From Diphasiastrum complanatum (taxonomy: Eukaryota > Streptophyta > Lycopodiopsida > Lycopodiales > Lycopodiaceae): 64,000 nucleotides of DNA. The stretch spans positions 15,142,533-15,206,532 of the forward strand of contig CM055098.1 in the NCBI GenBank assembly GCA_029204225.1. The letters run 5' to 3'. Each line of letters begins with the position of its first letter. Position 1 is the first letter of the stretch. Positions 24,500 to 38,063 of this stretch are shown piece by piece. Below the pieces are notes generated by a model that saw only the letters and a program-made list of their open reading frames with translations, was not told the DNA's origin and made no database searches. Position numbers and translations under genes: made by a program.

Positions 24500-26240
24500 C
24501 AATTTCCCTTCCTTGTCACTCATGAGTTTAGTATACCATTTGGGTAACTTACATTGAGGTGATCCGCTACGAGGTGAATAGGAATCCCATGGTGCATCTT
24601 GATCCTTCCTTTTATCACCTGCTACCTCAGTCTTTTCTGATCCAATAGATTTGTTTCTCACTCTCCATCTCGTCTCTATGGTGGGAGGAGTACCACGTCC
24701 CTCATCATCATCATCATGATCTTCCTATGGTGGTAGAACTACTTCATCCTCTTTGAGAAGCTTGCATAGCTCATCATTAGTTGTTTCTTCATCCCCAAAT
24801 CTATGGATCTCATCAAATAAGACATCACGACTTATGTGCACACGTAGCCCCTCTGGATCATAACATCTATATCCCTTGGTTTGTTCATCATATCATGTAA
24901 AAATGCACTTCAAAGCCTTTACCTGCATGTTTGCTCTCTCGCTCTTAGGTATGTGAACATACACTCGGCATCCAAATACTCGCAACCCATCCATCTTAGG
25001 CTTCTTACCAGTGAATGCCTCCTCGGGTGTGCAATTATGTACAACAATTGTAGGGCTTCTATTTTGTAAGAACACAACAATTTTGACAACTTCTCCCCAT
25101 AAAGAATCAGTAACTCCCATATGTGTCATCATTGCCCTAGCTGCTTCGACAATGGTACGATTCTTTCTTTCAGCTACCCCATTTTGCTAAGGTGTATCAA
25201 CTTGTGCAAACTCCTGTTTAATGCCATGCTCCTTGCAAAAATCAATAAAATCTGTGGAACGATACTCACCACCACGATCTGGTCTGAGTACCTTGATCTT
25301 AGCACCTGACTGATTTTCAACCAATGCTTTGAAGCTTTTGAAGCATCCAAATGTGTCAGACTTCTGCTTAACGGTGTAGATCCAAGTCTTTCGTGAGTAA
25401 TCATCAATGAAGGTTAGCAAATAAAATGCCTTACCAATAGACATTACCTTCATTGGCCCACCATAGGTCATAGTGTACCAGCTCAAGCACTCGTTTTGCT
25501 CATGTTGCTCCTTCTTTGTTGAACTTCTTCTTGTGTAACTTGCCTAGCACGCACTCCTTGCAAATGGACTCTTCCTTGTCATCCAAACTAGTAGACCTGT
25601 TACCATCTTGAGCTTATGAAGTAGCCTCAAGCTTTTGAAGTTCAAATGCCCCATACGTCTATGCCATAAATCACTTTGTGATATAGATGTAGATGCTAAC
25701 ACATTGCACTTCGTAACAACAACACTTAACTTGTATAAACCACAAGTTTTATCCCTAAAGCCATCAACAATCACCTTGAAACCCCCTTTCACATCCTTGA
25801 TCTGGCATTTCTTGTCGTTGAACTCCACCTTCAACTTATGATATGTTTTTGTACCAACAAATAAAAGACTCTTCTGAAGGCCACGAACATACGACACATT
25901 TTCAATTAACTTCACATGTCCATTAGGAAATTGAATAGGCACTGCACCAACTCCATGGATTTGGCACTCGTCACCGTTCGCCCGCGCAACTCTATCTCCA
26001 TCATCAGTAGGCTCCAAGTTTTTAAACCATGATTTGTTGCCAGTCATGTGTCTCGCTCCTGAGTCCACGTACCAATGTGTGTGATCAATGGAATGTTGCG
26101 ATGCTAATTCTGTCGCAAATGTCGTGCCTTGATTTTGGTTATCGCTATCATTCTCTTCTTCGACAAAATTGGTCAATTGCTTCACTTTGCCCCTCTTAAT
26201 ATCCGCCTTCTTCTTGCGACAATCTCTTGCCCAATGTCCA
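24500..26240 (-). pseudogene. Copia body Y: protease and integrase
   Basis: The frame at 25544-26185 has the protease active site WYVDSGARHMTGN and the GAG-pre-integrase motif LWHRRMGHLNFKSL. The integrase core spans 25187-25486 (YSRKTWIYTVKQKSDTF, then PDRGGEY with the second Asp) and 24893-25132 (SLWGEVV, NRSPT, TPEEAFTGKKP and the LRVFGC motif). The integrase C-terminal/linker region (24428-24890) is broken. Confidence 0.87.
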
Positions 26241-26638
26241 GACTTTTGGCATTAAAAACAATTGCCTTTCTTCTTCTTGCCTGATGCGGATCCTTGATTG
26301 TCATCCTCCACATTCGCCTCCTTGGATTGCTTCTTGTATTTATGCTTCCCTTTGGCTAGCATTGCTTGATCTTCCAATGTGGGAAGTCGAGTTTTTACCA
26401 CTTCACATCTTTGTTCCTCCTGTAGGATGATGCCATGAAGATTTTCAAATGTTGGTAGTCTCTCCCTCGAAGCAATGCCACTTGCAAACATTTGGAAACT
26501 TCGGATAGGCCATTTATAACTGTGCCACAGCTCATTTTCCATGAAAATACTTTTCATTTTGAATTTCCAAATGCTATAATTTGATACCCTGCCCAATCTA
26601 CTAGCTTCTCTAAGCACGGGTTCTCCCAATCCTGCCAT
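26241..26638 (-). pseudogene. Copia body Y: gag
   Basis: It starts MAGLGEPVLREASRL, has the early WKFKMKSIFMENELW motif typical of copia Gag, then a Lys-rich tail. The zinc knuckle reads CF-stop-CQKSGHWARDC: a TAA at about 26252 replaces one spacer residue of the CX2CX4HX4C motif. The central Gag is shorter than usual, suggesting an internal deletion. Confidence 0.82.
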
Positions 26639-27912
26639 TTCACCAAAAATTGCTCCTATGGCGCTTTAATGAGGCCCGATGACAAGCTTATAGAGCAATT
26701 TAGACTTCTAAAGGTCAACTTTAAGTCTGACCAAAAACGTTTTAGGACCTCCCGCTGCTTTTTCGCCAAATCAAAAGCCAAATCGGTGTCGTCCTCCGAA
26801 ATGCCCTTCGTCACCAACTCCCAACTACTTGCCCATTGGAATGGTGAAAAGACTTTTGGCGCGCTCCAAACGCTCTCTCCGCGGCAATCCCTCTATTTTG
26901 TACCATACTTGTAGGGTACAGTCCTTTTCTGCCCTTAATTTGGAGGATTTTGGCTTTTGGATGGCCTTAAACGGAGCTTTAGACCAAAAGTTAAAGGCTC
27001 TTGAAAAAAACACACAGTTTCTTCACTTTGAAGTAAATTCCTTTTTCAAAAAAATTTGCACTTCATGGTCCCTCTCAACTTGAAATTTTTTAATGAAATT
27101 GAAGGTGTGCATGGCCCTTCAGTGCCCTTCGGGTCCACATCAAGTTCATCTAACGATTGATCTCCAATCCATGGTCCACACCTTATCATGGAGATTCAAT
27201 CTCCATCAACTATTAACTAGATTCTCTATCTGACGGCTCTTGGCGAACTCAGGCAATAACTCTTCCTCCTTCGTGCGCTAAACACCTCCAGTCGCTCAGG
27301 TCTCCCTCGCACTGGCCGCGCGGATGATCCGCAACCTTCTCTCTTCCTTATGGAGCTTTCAAGCTCCCTTGGCTATGGCAAGAAGGGTTTTTCCCTTGAA
27401 GAAAAAACAAGTCTTTCTCTCTTACTATCACGCGGTTGTTTGCGGCCTTTGGAAACAACCTTCCTTGTCCTAGGGCGCCCCTCTACAGCCACTCATAGCC
27501 ATGAAAAAGACTACGTTCAGAGAGAGATCTACGATCTTACACTCAGAAACCCTAGTTGTATAAAGGATGGAGCTTTCTTGAGATTTACTCAATCCTTTTC
27601 TGAGATTTTTCTGGCTGTCTCCTACACCACTGAGGTCACCCTACTACAAGAACTCTCTTCGAATTTTCAGCGTCACAATTGATGCACAATTGAATGCAAA
27701 CAAGCTGTTCTTCTCAGCAACCCTTTGCTTGCTCCAATCAACTTGAAAATTTGGCAATTTTCGGTTTTGCTCCCGGATCAAGCCAATAACTTATACTGAA
27801 GCCTTGAATTCAACTGCACCTGCAAACGAGTGCTTGCTTGACTAACCGTAAATGGTCCTTCAAATTTTCCCAAATTTTGGCTTCCAGCTAACATCGAATT
27901 GCGCCACTCCTA
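26639..27912 (-). other. Leader of copia body Y
   Basis: About 1.27 kb between PBS and gag, unusually long for copia. The plus-strand frames here (26669-26914, 27350-27682) have no recognisable domain. Insertion of unrelated DNA within the leader is possible. Confidence 0.45.
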
Positions 27913-27925
27913 GGATCTGATACCA
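27913..27925 (-). other. Primer-binding site of Y (tRNA-iMet type)
   Basis: The minus strand reads TGGTATCAGATCC and abuts the LTR end CCCTGACA without spacer. The match to the standard plant tRNA-iMet PBS is good over its first ten bases. Confidence 0.8.
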
Positions 27926-28407
<482 letters not shown>

Positions 28408-29639
28408 TAAATCCATAAACATAATTTAGTTCCATTCATGTTGTTGCATATTTATTCACATTGTCACATAGTTTGCATAAATAGACGAAAATAAAAAAAC
28501 AAGTATTTACGAGACAATCAAACTGTCAAGTCAAACTATCGAGAGATTCTTGACAGTCAAATTATTGAATGACTGACTTTGAACAACTATCAATTGTCAA
28601 CTGATTTGACTTGTTGACTGACTCAACTCTTGCTCGAATTGACAAAATGTCGACTGACTTGACTCCAACTCGAATCGACAAAGTGTCAACTAACTCAACT
28701 CCACTTGAATCAACAAAAGATTTGTTGACTATATAACTATCTTGATGCCACTCTAAATAAAGCTAGTTACATATATAAACTAGGTTTTGTATATGCAATT
28801 AATTTGACAATGACTGTAGCCATGACCATTGCCCATAAGGAACTTGGAAAAGCCTTGTTTGTAGCCCGTGAGGCTTTGTCTTATGAGGCATTATGAGGCT
28901 CACTACCCGTAAGGAGACCATAAGAAAATATATTACGAGGCGCATACGAACACCTACGAGTAACGACAAAAGACGAAAAAGATCCTACATGCAAATTGGT
29001 AGACATTGACGTGTAATCACAATAAGGCTCATGATTGGCATTAGGAACTAATCCATTCTTTTAATTATGCCACGTAATTAAATTTTACAAATATAAATAA
29101 GGAATATAGATGCCAAAACGAAGACATACGTCAACAAATTATATGTTGTGTACACTCTCTTGCGGTTCTAATCAAGCTATTTCCAAGAGATATTGTCTTG
29201 TGTCATTGTGCATTTTCTATTACGCTTGCTTTTCTTTGTAGATAAATGATTCATAGATTGAATGTAACTGTTTGATGTTGAATATTGAATGCTTCTGAAT
29301 GCCTTTGTTGATTCTTGCTTTTGCGCACAATTTAATTCGTGTTTGGCTATGTAATCAATTGCATAGATTCTGACGATTTCAAAGTCTGAATCAAGTAGAG
29401 CTTATAATTTATTTAGAGCTTGAATCTGATAGGCGTACTCAACGCATTGAGAAAAAATTTAGATCGGTTTTTGTTTTTATGTTTTTCCAACAAATTCATA
29501 GACAAATCAACATGCTACTTCACTCAAGAACTTTCAACTTATTAAGAAGCAATGAAGCGGCCAAATTTAGATATTTGGAAAGAGACTGTGGACAAGGAAT
29601 ATCAATTCTTGATATTCCTATTAGAGCTATATAGTCTTG
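28408..29639. other. No gene; contains a 36-bp tandem repeat
   Basis: There is no coding sequence. Three head-to-tail 36-bp units (28614-28649, 28650-28685, 28686-28720) share the frame TCGACTGACTTGACTCCAAC and are 75-85% alike by eye. Confidence 0.6.
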
Positions 29640-31018
29640 AATCTGCCATTTAGCAAACATGTCATTAACTGTAAGTGGGTTCTCAGAATTGAATATAAAT
29701 TTGATGGCAACATTGATAGAAGAAAAGTCAGATTAGTGGTGAAAGGGTATTTTCAAATACCTAATGTTGACTAGTCATAAACTTTTAGCCCTATTGTCAA
29801 GCTATCTTTTATCATATTATTATTATGATAAGTAGTTGTAGAAAATGTGGAGATTCACCAAATGGATGTGCAGATAACTCTCTTGAATAGAGTCATTGAA
29901 GAAGACATTTGCATGCACCAACCTAAAGGTTATGAATTCAATAACAATGAGCATATGATACATCTTGTATGGATTGAAACAGTCAATGAGAGCATGGTTT
30001 TAGATAGTTTATTATTTATTTATGAATCATAGTTCTAAACCAAGATCTTCTCATTCAAATGTATACTACAAGGCTCTAGGAATTTAATTTATTATTGTTA
30101 TTTTGTATGTTGATGATACATTGCTTTTCAATAATGATAAAACTAAGGAAGTAAAAGCTATGCTGTCAAAAGAATTTGATATGACAAATTTAAGAGAAGC
30201 GTAGTTCTTCCTTGGCATCTAGATCCATAAAGACATGATTTATTGCATGACTATAATCTATGAGCTGTAAACTTGCAAACTTTCCAATGGATCCAGACAT
30301 AAAAATGTCTAAGGATCATTGACAGATGAAGAAAGAGAGCAAATGAAGGAATATCCATTTCACTCAATCATTGGATCGCTGTTACGTACCAGATCCAACA
30401 TTGTTTATGTAGTCAATACGTTGAGTCAATTCATGTCAAATCTTGGAATAATGCATTAGAAGACACTAATTAGAGTGCCACAAAGGACCGGTGCATCTAC
30501 TATAGTAGACCGAATGTAGAAAACAGTCAAGTTTTGCATGGCTACACATGCAAATTGGGCATAAAACATGGATACAATAAACTCCACATTAGGTTGTCCA
30601 TTTCTACTTAACAATGGTCCTATTTCATGGAACTGCAGAAAGCAAACTTCAATAGCCTTATCTTCTACTGAAGTAGAATATATCTCTGCAACACCTGCAA
30701 TAAATGAAAGTATTTGGCTTAGACAATTACTTTCAGACATCAGACTACCTCATAATCATTCAACTCAATTGTTTTGTGATAATCAAAGTGTTATTGCATT
30801 GTCTTAAAATCCTAGGTTTCATTCCGTGAGTAAACATATTGAGATAAATTATCATTATCTTAAAAGAGAAAGTTCTAAATAAAGAAGTTTATCTAATTTT
30901 CTATAAAAGACAATTCATGGATGTAGATATTTTCACTAAGGCTCTAAATTAAGAGAGTCATAATAGATTTTGTGAGATGCTCGGATTAAGAATAATGAAG
31001 TTACATAAATTCTCATTT
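29640..31018 (+). pseudogene. Old copia RT/RNase H, plus strand
   Basis: Broken frames read KWVLRIEYKFDGNI, then MDVQITLLNRVIEEDICMHQ (29847-30032) and VILYVDDTLLFNN (about 30097). RNase H follows, with SIALSSTEVEYISA, WLRQLLSDI and FCDNQSVIALS (30568-30807). Multiple stops and small deletions throughout indicate an old insertion. Only the 3' half of pol is recognisable; gag through integrase is absent. Confidence 0.85.
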
Positions 31019-31026
31019 AGGGGGAG
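31019..31026 (+). other. Polypurine tract of the plus-strand copia
   Basis: AGGGGGAG directly before TGCTAGGATT, at the expected distance after the RNase H end. Confidence 0.65.
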
Positions 31027-33280
<2,254 letters not shown>

Positions 33281-33320
33281 ACGGTCGACCCAAAGGCGTC
33301 ACGGTCGACCCAAAGGCCTC
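33281..33320 (+). repeat. Two 20-bp tandem units upstream of PRP19
   Basis: ACGGTCGACCCAAAGGCGTC is repeated once at 33301 with a single change. It lies 330-370 bp before the PRP19 start codon, in the likely promoter. Confidence 0.9.
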
Positions 33321-33400
33321 GTCGTAGTTTTAAGACCATTTTTATCGGGTGCAAAAGTCACTAAAAGACCATTCCTAATATGATAAGTGGAGGGGGTGGA

Positions 33401-33646
33401 GGGCTGGTCTTAATTAGGGTGAAGGGCTGGGCTTAATTAAACCCTCCTGCTTTTTCTTGTAGCTGTTCTGCCTGTATTGGAGAGGCGACATCACCATCTC
33501 CGCTCCATTTTTAGGGTTTTCGCATTTGGTGTCCTTTCTTTGTCGCAGCAGGAGCAGGAGCAGGAGCAGGAGCAGGCCATTCATCCCATTGTCGGAGTAC
33601 GATCGATCGCTGCGCCTTTGGTTGGAGCGGACTAGCCAACAGCAAA
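33401..33646 (+). promoter_or_regulatory. PRP19 promoter-proximal region and 5' UTR
   Basis: Two near-identical 16-bp blocks, GGGCTGGTCTTAATTA (33401) and GGGCTGGGCTTAATTA (33424), occur head-to-tail. The second contains TGGGCT, a site II element common in plant housekeeping promoters. The putative leader contains TTTTTAGGGTTTTCGC and an in-register (GGAGCA)n run at about 33549-33575. The transcription start cannot be placed from sequence alone. Confidence 0.5.
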
Positions 33647-33659
33647 ATGTTTTGTGCAA
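33647..33659 (+). CDS. PRP19: PRP19 exon 1: start codon plus MFCA
   Basis: ATG TTT TGT GCA A, followed by the perfect donor GTAAGT. Joined in phase 1 to exon 2 it gives MFCAISG, matching the MNCAISG/MICAISG start of known plant PRP19. Only 13 coding nucleotides, 7.6 kb from the next exon. Confidence 0.88.
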
Positions 33660-35752
33660 GTAAGTCGTAGGATTCAAAATAGAGGGAGGTCTGTTCTCTA
33701 GTGGTCGTTCACAAGGATTTTGAAATGTTGTGTATCAGTGTTCAGCTCCCAGTAAGAGGTGATGACTCCATACTGAAAATGAAATGGATACTATGTTCTG
33801 CAGTCAGTAGCAGGTTTGAGACTGTTGTTAGCTTTAAACTTTTGGTTCGGGAGGTTGCGTTTTATAACATAGCTAGCAAAGCTGAGCATGATTGCAAAAA
33901 TTAGCACGCTGTATAAGCAGGAAGTGTTTCAGTGTGATTTATCAGCTTTGCTCTTTCATACCTGGGCATCAAGCGCAAGGTGTTGTGTTTATCACAATTA
34001 GTTACTAAAGAAAACGAATATATCATGCGAAATTTCTCTTTGTGGTATCAAAAATTATTTCACTCTATAACCTACAGCTAACGTGAAAATGAAAAAGCCG
34101 TTTGAGATGATCTGGCATTCTATGAGGAGGTACATTCAATTTCAAAATTGAATGCTGCGCATTCCGTGGACTTATAAAATGGATGATGGATGAAATGGTG
34201 CCTCTTACATTCATGAGCAGTTTGTCATATGTTTGTAGTACTCCCATCGAATGATAACTGACATTGCTAGGAACACTTCAGGATTCTGGTCTTAAACTTC
34301 AATTGTGGTAATCAATTTATTAAAGTTTGAGTTATGTGCATTGCGGCCTTATAAAATGGTTCTTCTCAAGTAGCTTCAACAAACGCATAATGTAGCATTC
34401 AATGCAAGGTGTGGAAAATGCAGACAGTAAGATGCCCATGACATTCTTTGTTTATAATTTTGGTATTATGTTTTGATCTATGGCCTGCCACCTTGTTGTT
34501 GGGTCCATTTGCATGTTTGCGTGTACACATTATTATGCTATATGAAGTTGGTACCAACTAGTAAGCCAGTAGCAGAAAGATTCTACCAAGCTACATGCAA
34601 CCTGAGGATTGTGACAGGAACTCAATTTTCTTGAGCATTCAATCAAACTTATCAGACAGATTAGGGTTTATAATCTGATACTTATAGGTATATGTAATAT
34701 AGATATCACGTAGATTATGGATCAAAATTTAAATCATAGATCAAACAAGTGTATTATGTATCTACCACAAAGTCGTATCTTGATTGTATCGAATGGACCT
34801 TGTTACAGCCTTTTGCTATGTGACAAAGAAGTAATTTATTCATTTCAAGGGTACAAAAGTTGTTACATAAGTGAAGAGAAAATGGGGTATAAAACAAGAG
34901 AGGGGAAAAATTGGAGCACACAAATGAGGAGATGTCTTTGCAATTTGATTTTGCACAAAAATTTGCCATTTATATGATAATATGTTATTTTAAGGTATTT
35001 GCAAGGCTATCGATCGATAGGTGAGAATCTTTGGTTTTGTGTTTTCAACACTTTTGACATCATCCTCCCTATGAATTAGTTTCCTCCATTCTAGTTATTG
35101 TCTTCATTCTTTTGTCATTATGTAATTGTCAGTGAAATTCCTCTAAGAGATAGAGTCCCTTAGCTTGATGCAAACCAATCTATGTTGTACTCTTTAGAAA
35201 CTCCAATTGTTTGCTCGAATCAACAATTGTATAACGTACATTCATGGAAATCAGGTTGCTAGGTTACAGGCAATCAAATCAGTCCATTTACAATGCCATC
35301 CTCGTGTATGTGTCCCCAATGATGTCATGGTCTTTTTGAAACTAAGCAAACGTTTGTGATGTAGATCAATGTTTTGCACTCCTCAGTGATGGTGCTTTCC
35401 CTTGGCAATGGCAATGGAGGTACCCTCCCAAGTGCGATGGCAGCAATGAAGGCACACTCGGGTTTGATGGTAGCGAAAGAGGTCTTCTTAGAGATGGTGC
35501 CTCCTAGGTCTGATGACGGTAGAGGAGGTTTTTGGACAACAATAGTGAACCTAATTAGTGTATCTCAATGTGACTCTAACAATAATCTCCAACAACAATG
35601 AGATGGGTAGAATGATCCTCCTAGTGATAGCATCGGCAATGACACTCCTCTCCTAGGTGTGATGGCAATAGAGCAACGACCCTTCCAAGATCGATGGTAG
35701 CAAGGGATGGATGCATAGCAAGATTGATAGCAGTGATGGTTGCAGACGATGG

Positions 35753-35817
<65 letters not shown>

Positions 35818-36661
35818 CTTTACTAATGTCTTTTCCATGCCAAAAAGCATATAAGACGAATTAGAGTACATGTCAAGTATGTGGTAACCATGGGAGCGTA
35901 TATGAACGTCCCCAAGAAAGAAAACTATGCATAAGAGATGAACAATATAATTGCAAACTACAAACTGTCCATAAGTGGGAGCAAAAATAGCTGCTAAGAA
36001 TAGAGTCATATCATCTAGCACTACGGCTGGAAAAAGGATGTGATATGAGTTGTAGCAGGAGGTAATATGGATCGTTGCTGTTGTCATCTAGGAGGATGAA
36101 AACTGTGTGCTCTCATGACAAGGCGGGTAGTGCGAGTTGCCACATGATTATGAGTGATAAACTGTCTTTGATATTTGTGAGGTGGTGTATCATCGTCGTT
36201 GTCATCAGACTCGAGGTCTCGGCGTGGTCATCTCCTGGAGAAGTATGATGTAATCTGAGCCTGAGCTAGAATGTGGCCGGTGAGCTGACTGGTACATATC
36301 CTGTCGTAGCAAGACCATCTCTCGTATCATGAGCGCAACACAGCGAGGGTCCTCATATGCAATAAGCGATCTTAGTGTAGTAGGCATGTCCCGGAATAGG
36401 CAGTGGTATCTCCCTCTGATCGCATAGTATATGGGGCATCTGAAGATGAAGTGCTGCTCGGACTCTACCTCATGTAAAGAAAATAGTTGGCGTAATCTCT
36501 CCTCTCGTGGTGTACCCTGCAATCTGCCACAGTCTCGATAGCCAACTGGTGCGAGGAGACTTTGAACTGTCCCAAAGTGAAGCGGAGACTGTGTGATAAT
36601 CCTGAAGACAAATTTTGACGTAAAACTGGAAGACCAATGACATCTTGCTCCAAAAAGTGAA

Positions 36662-36748
<87 letters not shown>

Positions 36749-37971
36749 ATAAGACGAACAAGTACATCATATGAGATGGAAACAAGACGGATCAGTGCCG
36801 TCAAAACAATCTAACTAAAACCAAACTAACTAAGAAGAGAGTGATATAACTAGGATTATATGGTACGTGTACCACTTACATGCTCAACTGGACATCTCTT
36901 CATTTTTCTAACTCAAACTCTATCTCAGAATCAAGACTCTCATTAACTATAGGCTTACGATCCACAAATCTGATAATGACGCCACGATAGATAAGCCGTT
37001 TGCCAGTTGATAGAGCTTCTTGTCTTGCTTTTTTACGTTCTTGGACTTGGATGAAAGTAAGATCTTCATCCAAATAGTTTTTGGTATCACGCACTTTAGA
37101 TCGTTTCCCTAAAACTTCGCGCCGGTGAGAAACTGACGTGAAGCGGATGACAAGAGTATCTGGGTCCTTCTTAGGTCGCCAGGCAGTTTCCATACCTTTG
37201 CTATGGTGCTGAAGATTTCCTTCCAAAAACTTTTCAGCTTCTTCAGCAGCATTTTGGGAGTTCAGAATACCTCTAACAAGGACATTGAGAGCTTTGTGTT
37301 CTCGTAGACGGCCCTCGGTGAACGTGGCTGAGATAAACGAAGGTGAGGGCGAAGGTGGAGAGATAACTGTAGACAACTTTTAAGTACATCTGCCCATGAT
37401 TGGACAGCCGTATGGTGGTGTTCCACCTGACTTTCGAGCTGCTGAATTTTAGTTGAAGTAGCGATTTGGGAAGAAGTTTCACTTTTGATAACTGCAAATT
37501 CCTTCTTGAGTGCTTCAATGGAAGTGTCTAGCTTCTGAAGGTGCGATTGCACCGCAAAAAGTAGAGAATCATGGGAAGCAAGTTTCTCTTTGTGACTGTT
37601 AAGGTATTCAAATAGACGGAGTTGATCCTCATGAAGAAGACGGACTAAGGTGGGGAGAGAAGCAGGTGCTTCTGGAGTGTCTGGAGTCAAGGGAATAGCT
37701 ACAGTAGTTTCATTGTTGGGAATAGGATTTAATGGAGAGATAGGAATTGCAACGGGCATAGAATTAGAAGGAGAAGTTGGATCTGGTTGTGAGGCTAAGG
37801 CAATGATGGAAACAAAAGATGGATTAGGAATAACACCTTTGCGACGAGGCATTTTGTAGATCTGAGGGATGGGCAAGCAAGGATCAGCTAGCTAGGCACC
37901 ATCAGTGATGGACAGGCTCAAAACAAAGCGATGGAGGGCGCCAACAGCGCAATGGAGGGCGCCAACATCAG

Positions 37972-38063
<92 letters not shown>

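Noticed and set aside
27350-27682. 110-codon plus-strand ORF as a host gene
   Set aside because: No domain and it lies in the leader of copia body Y; likely chance.
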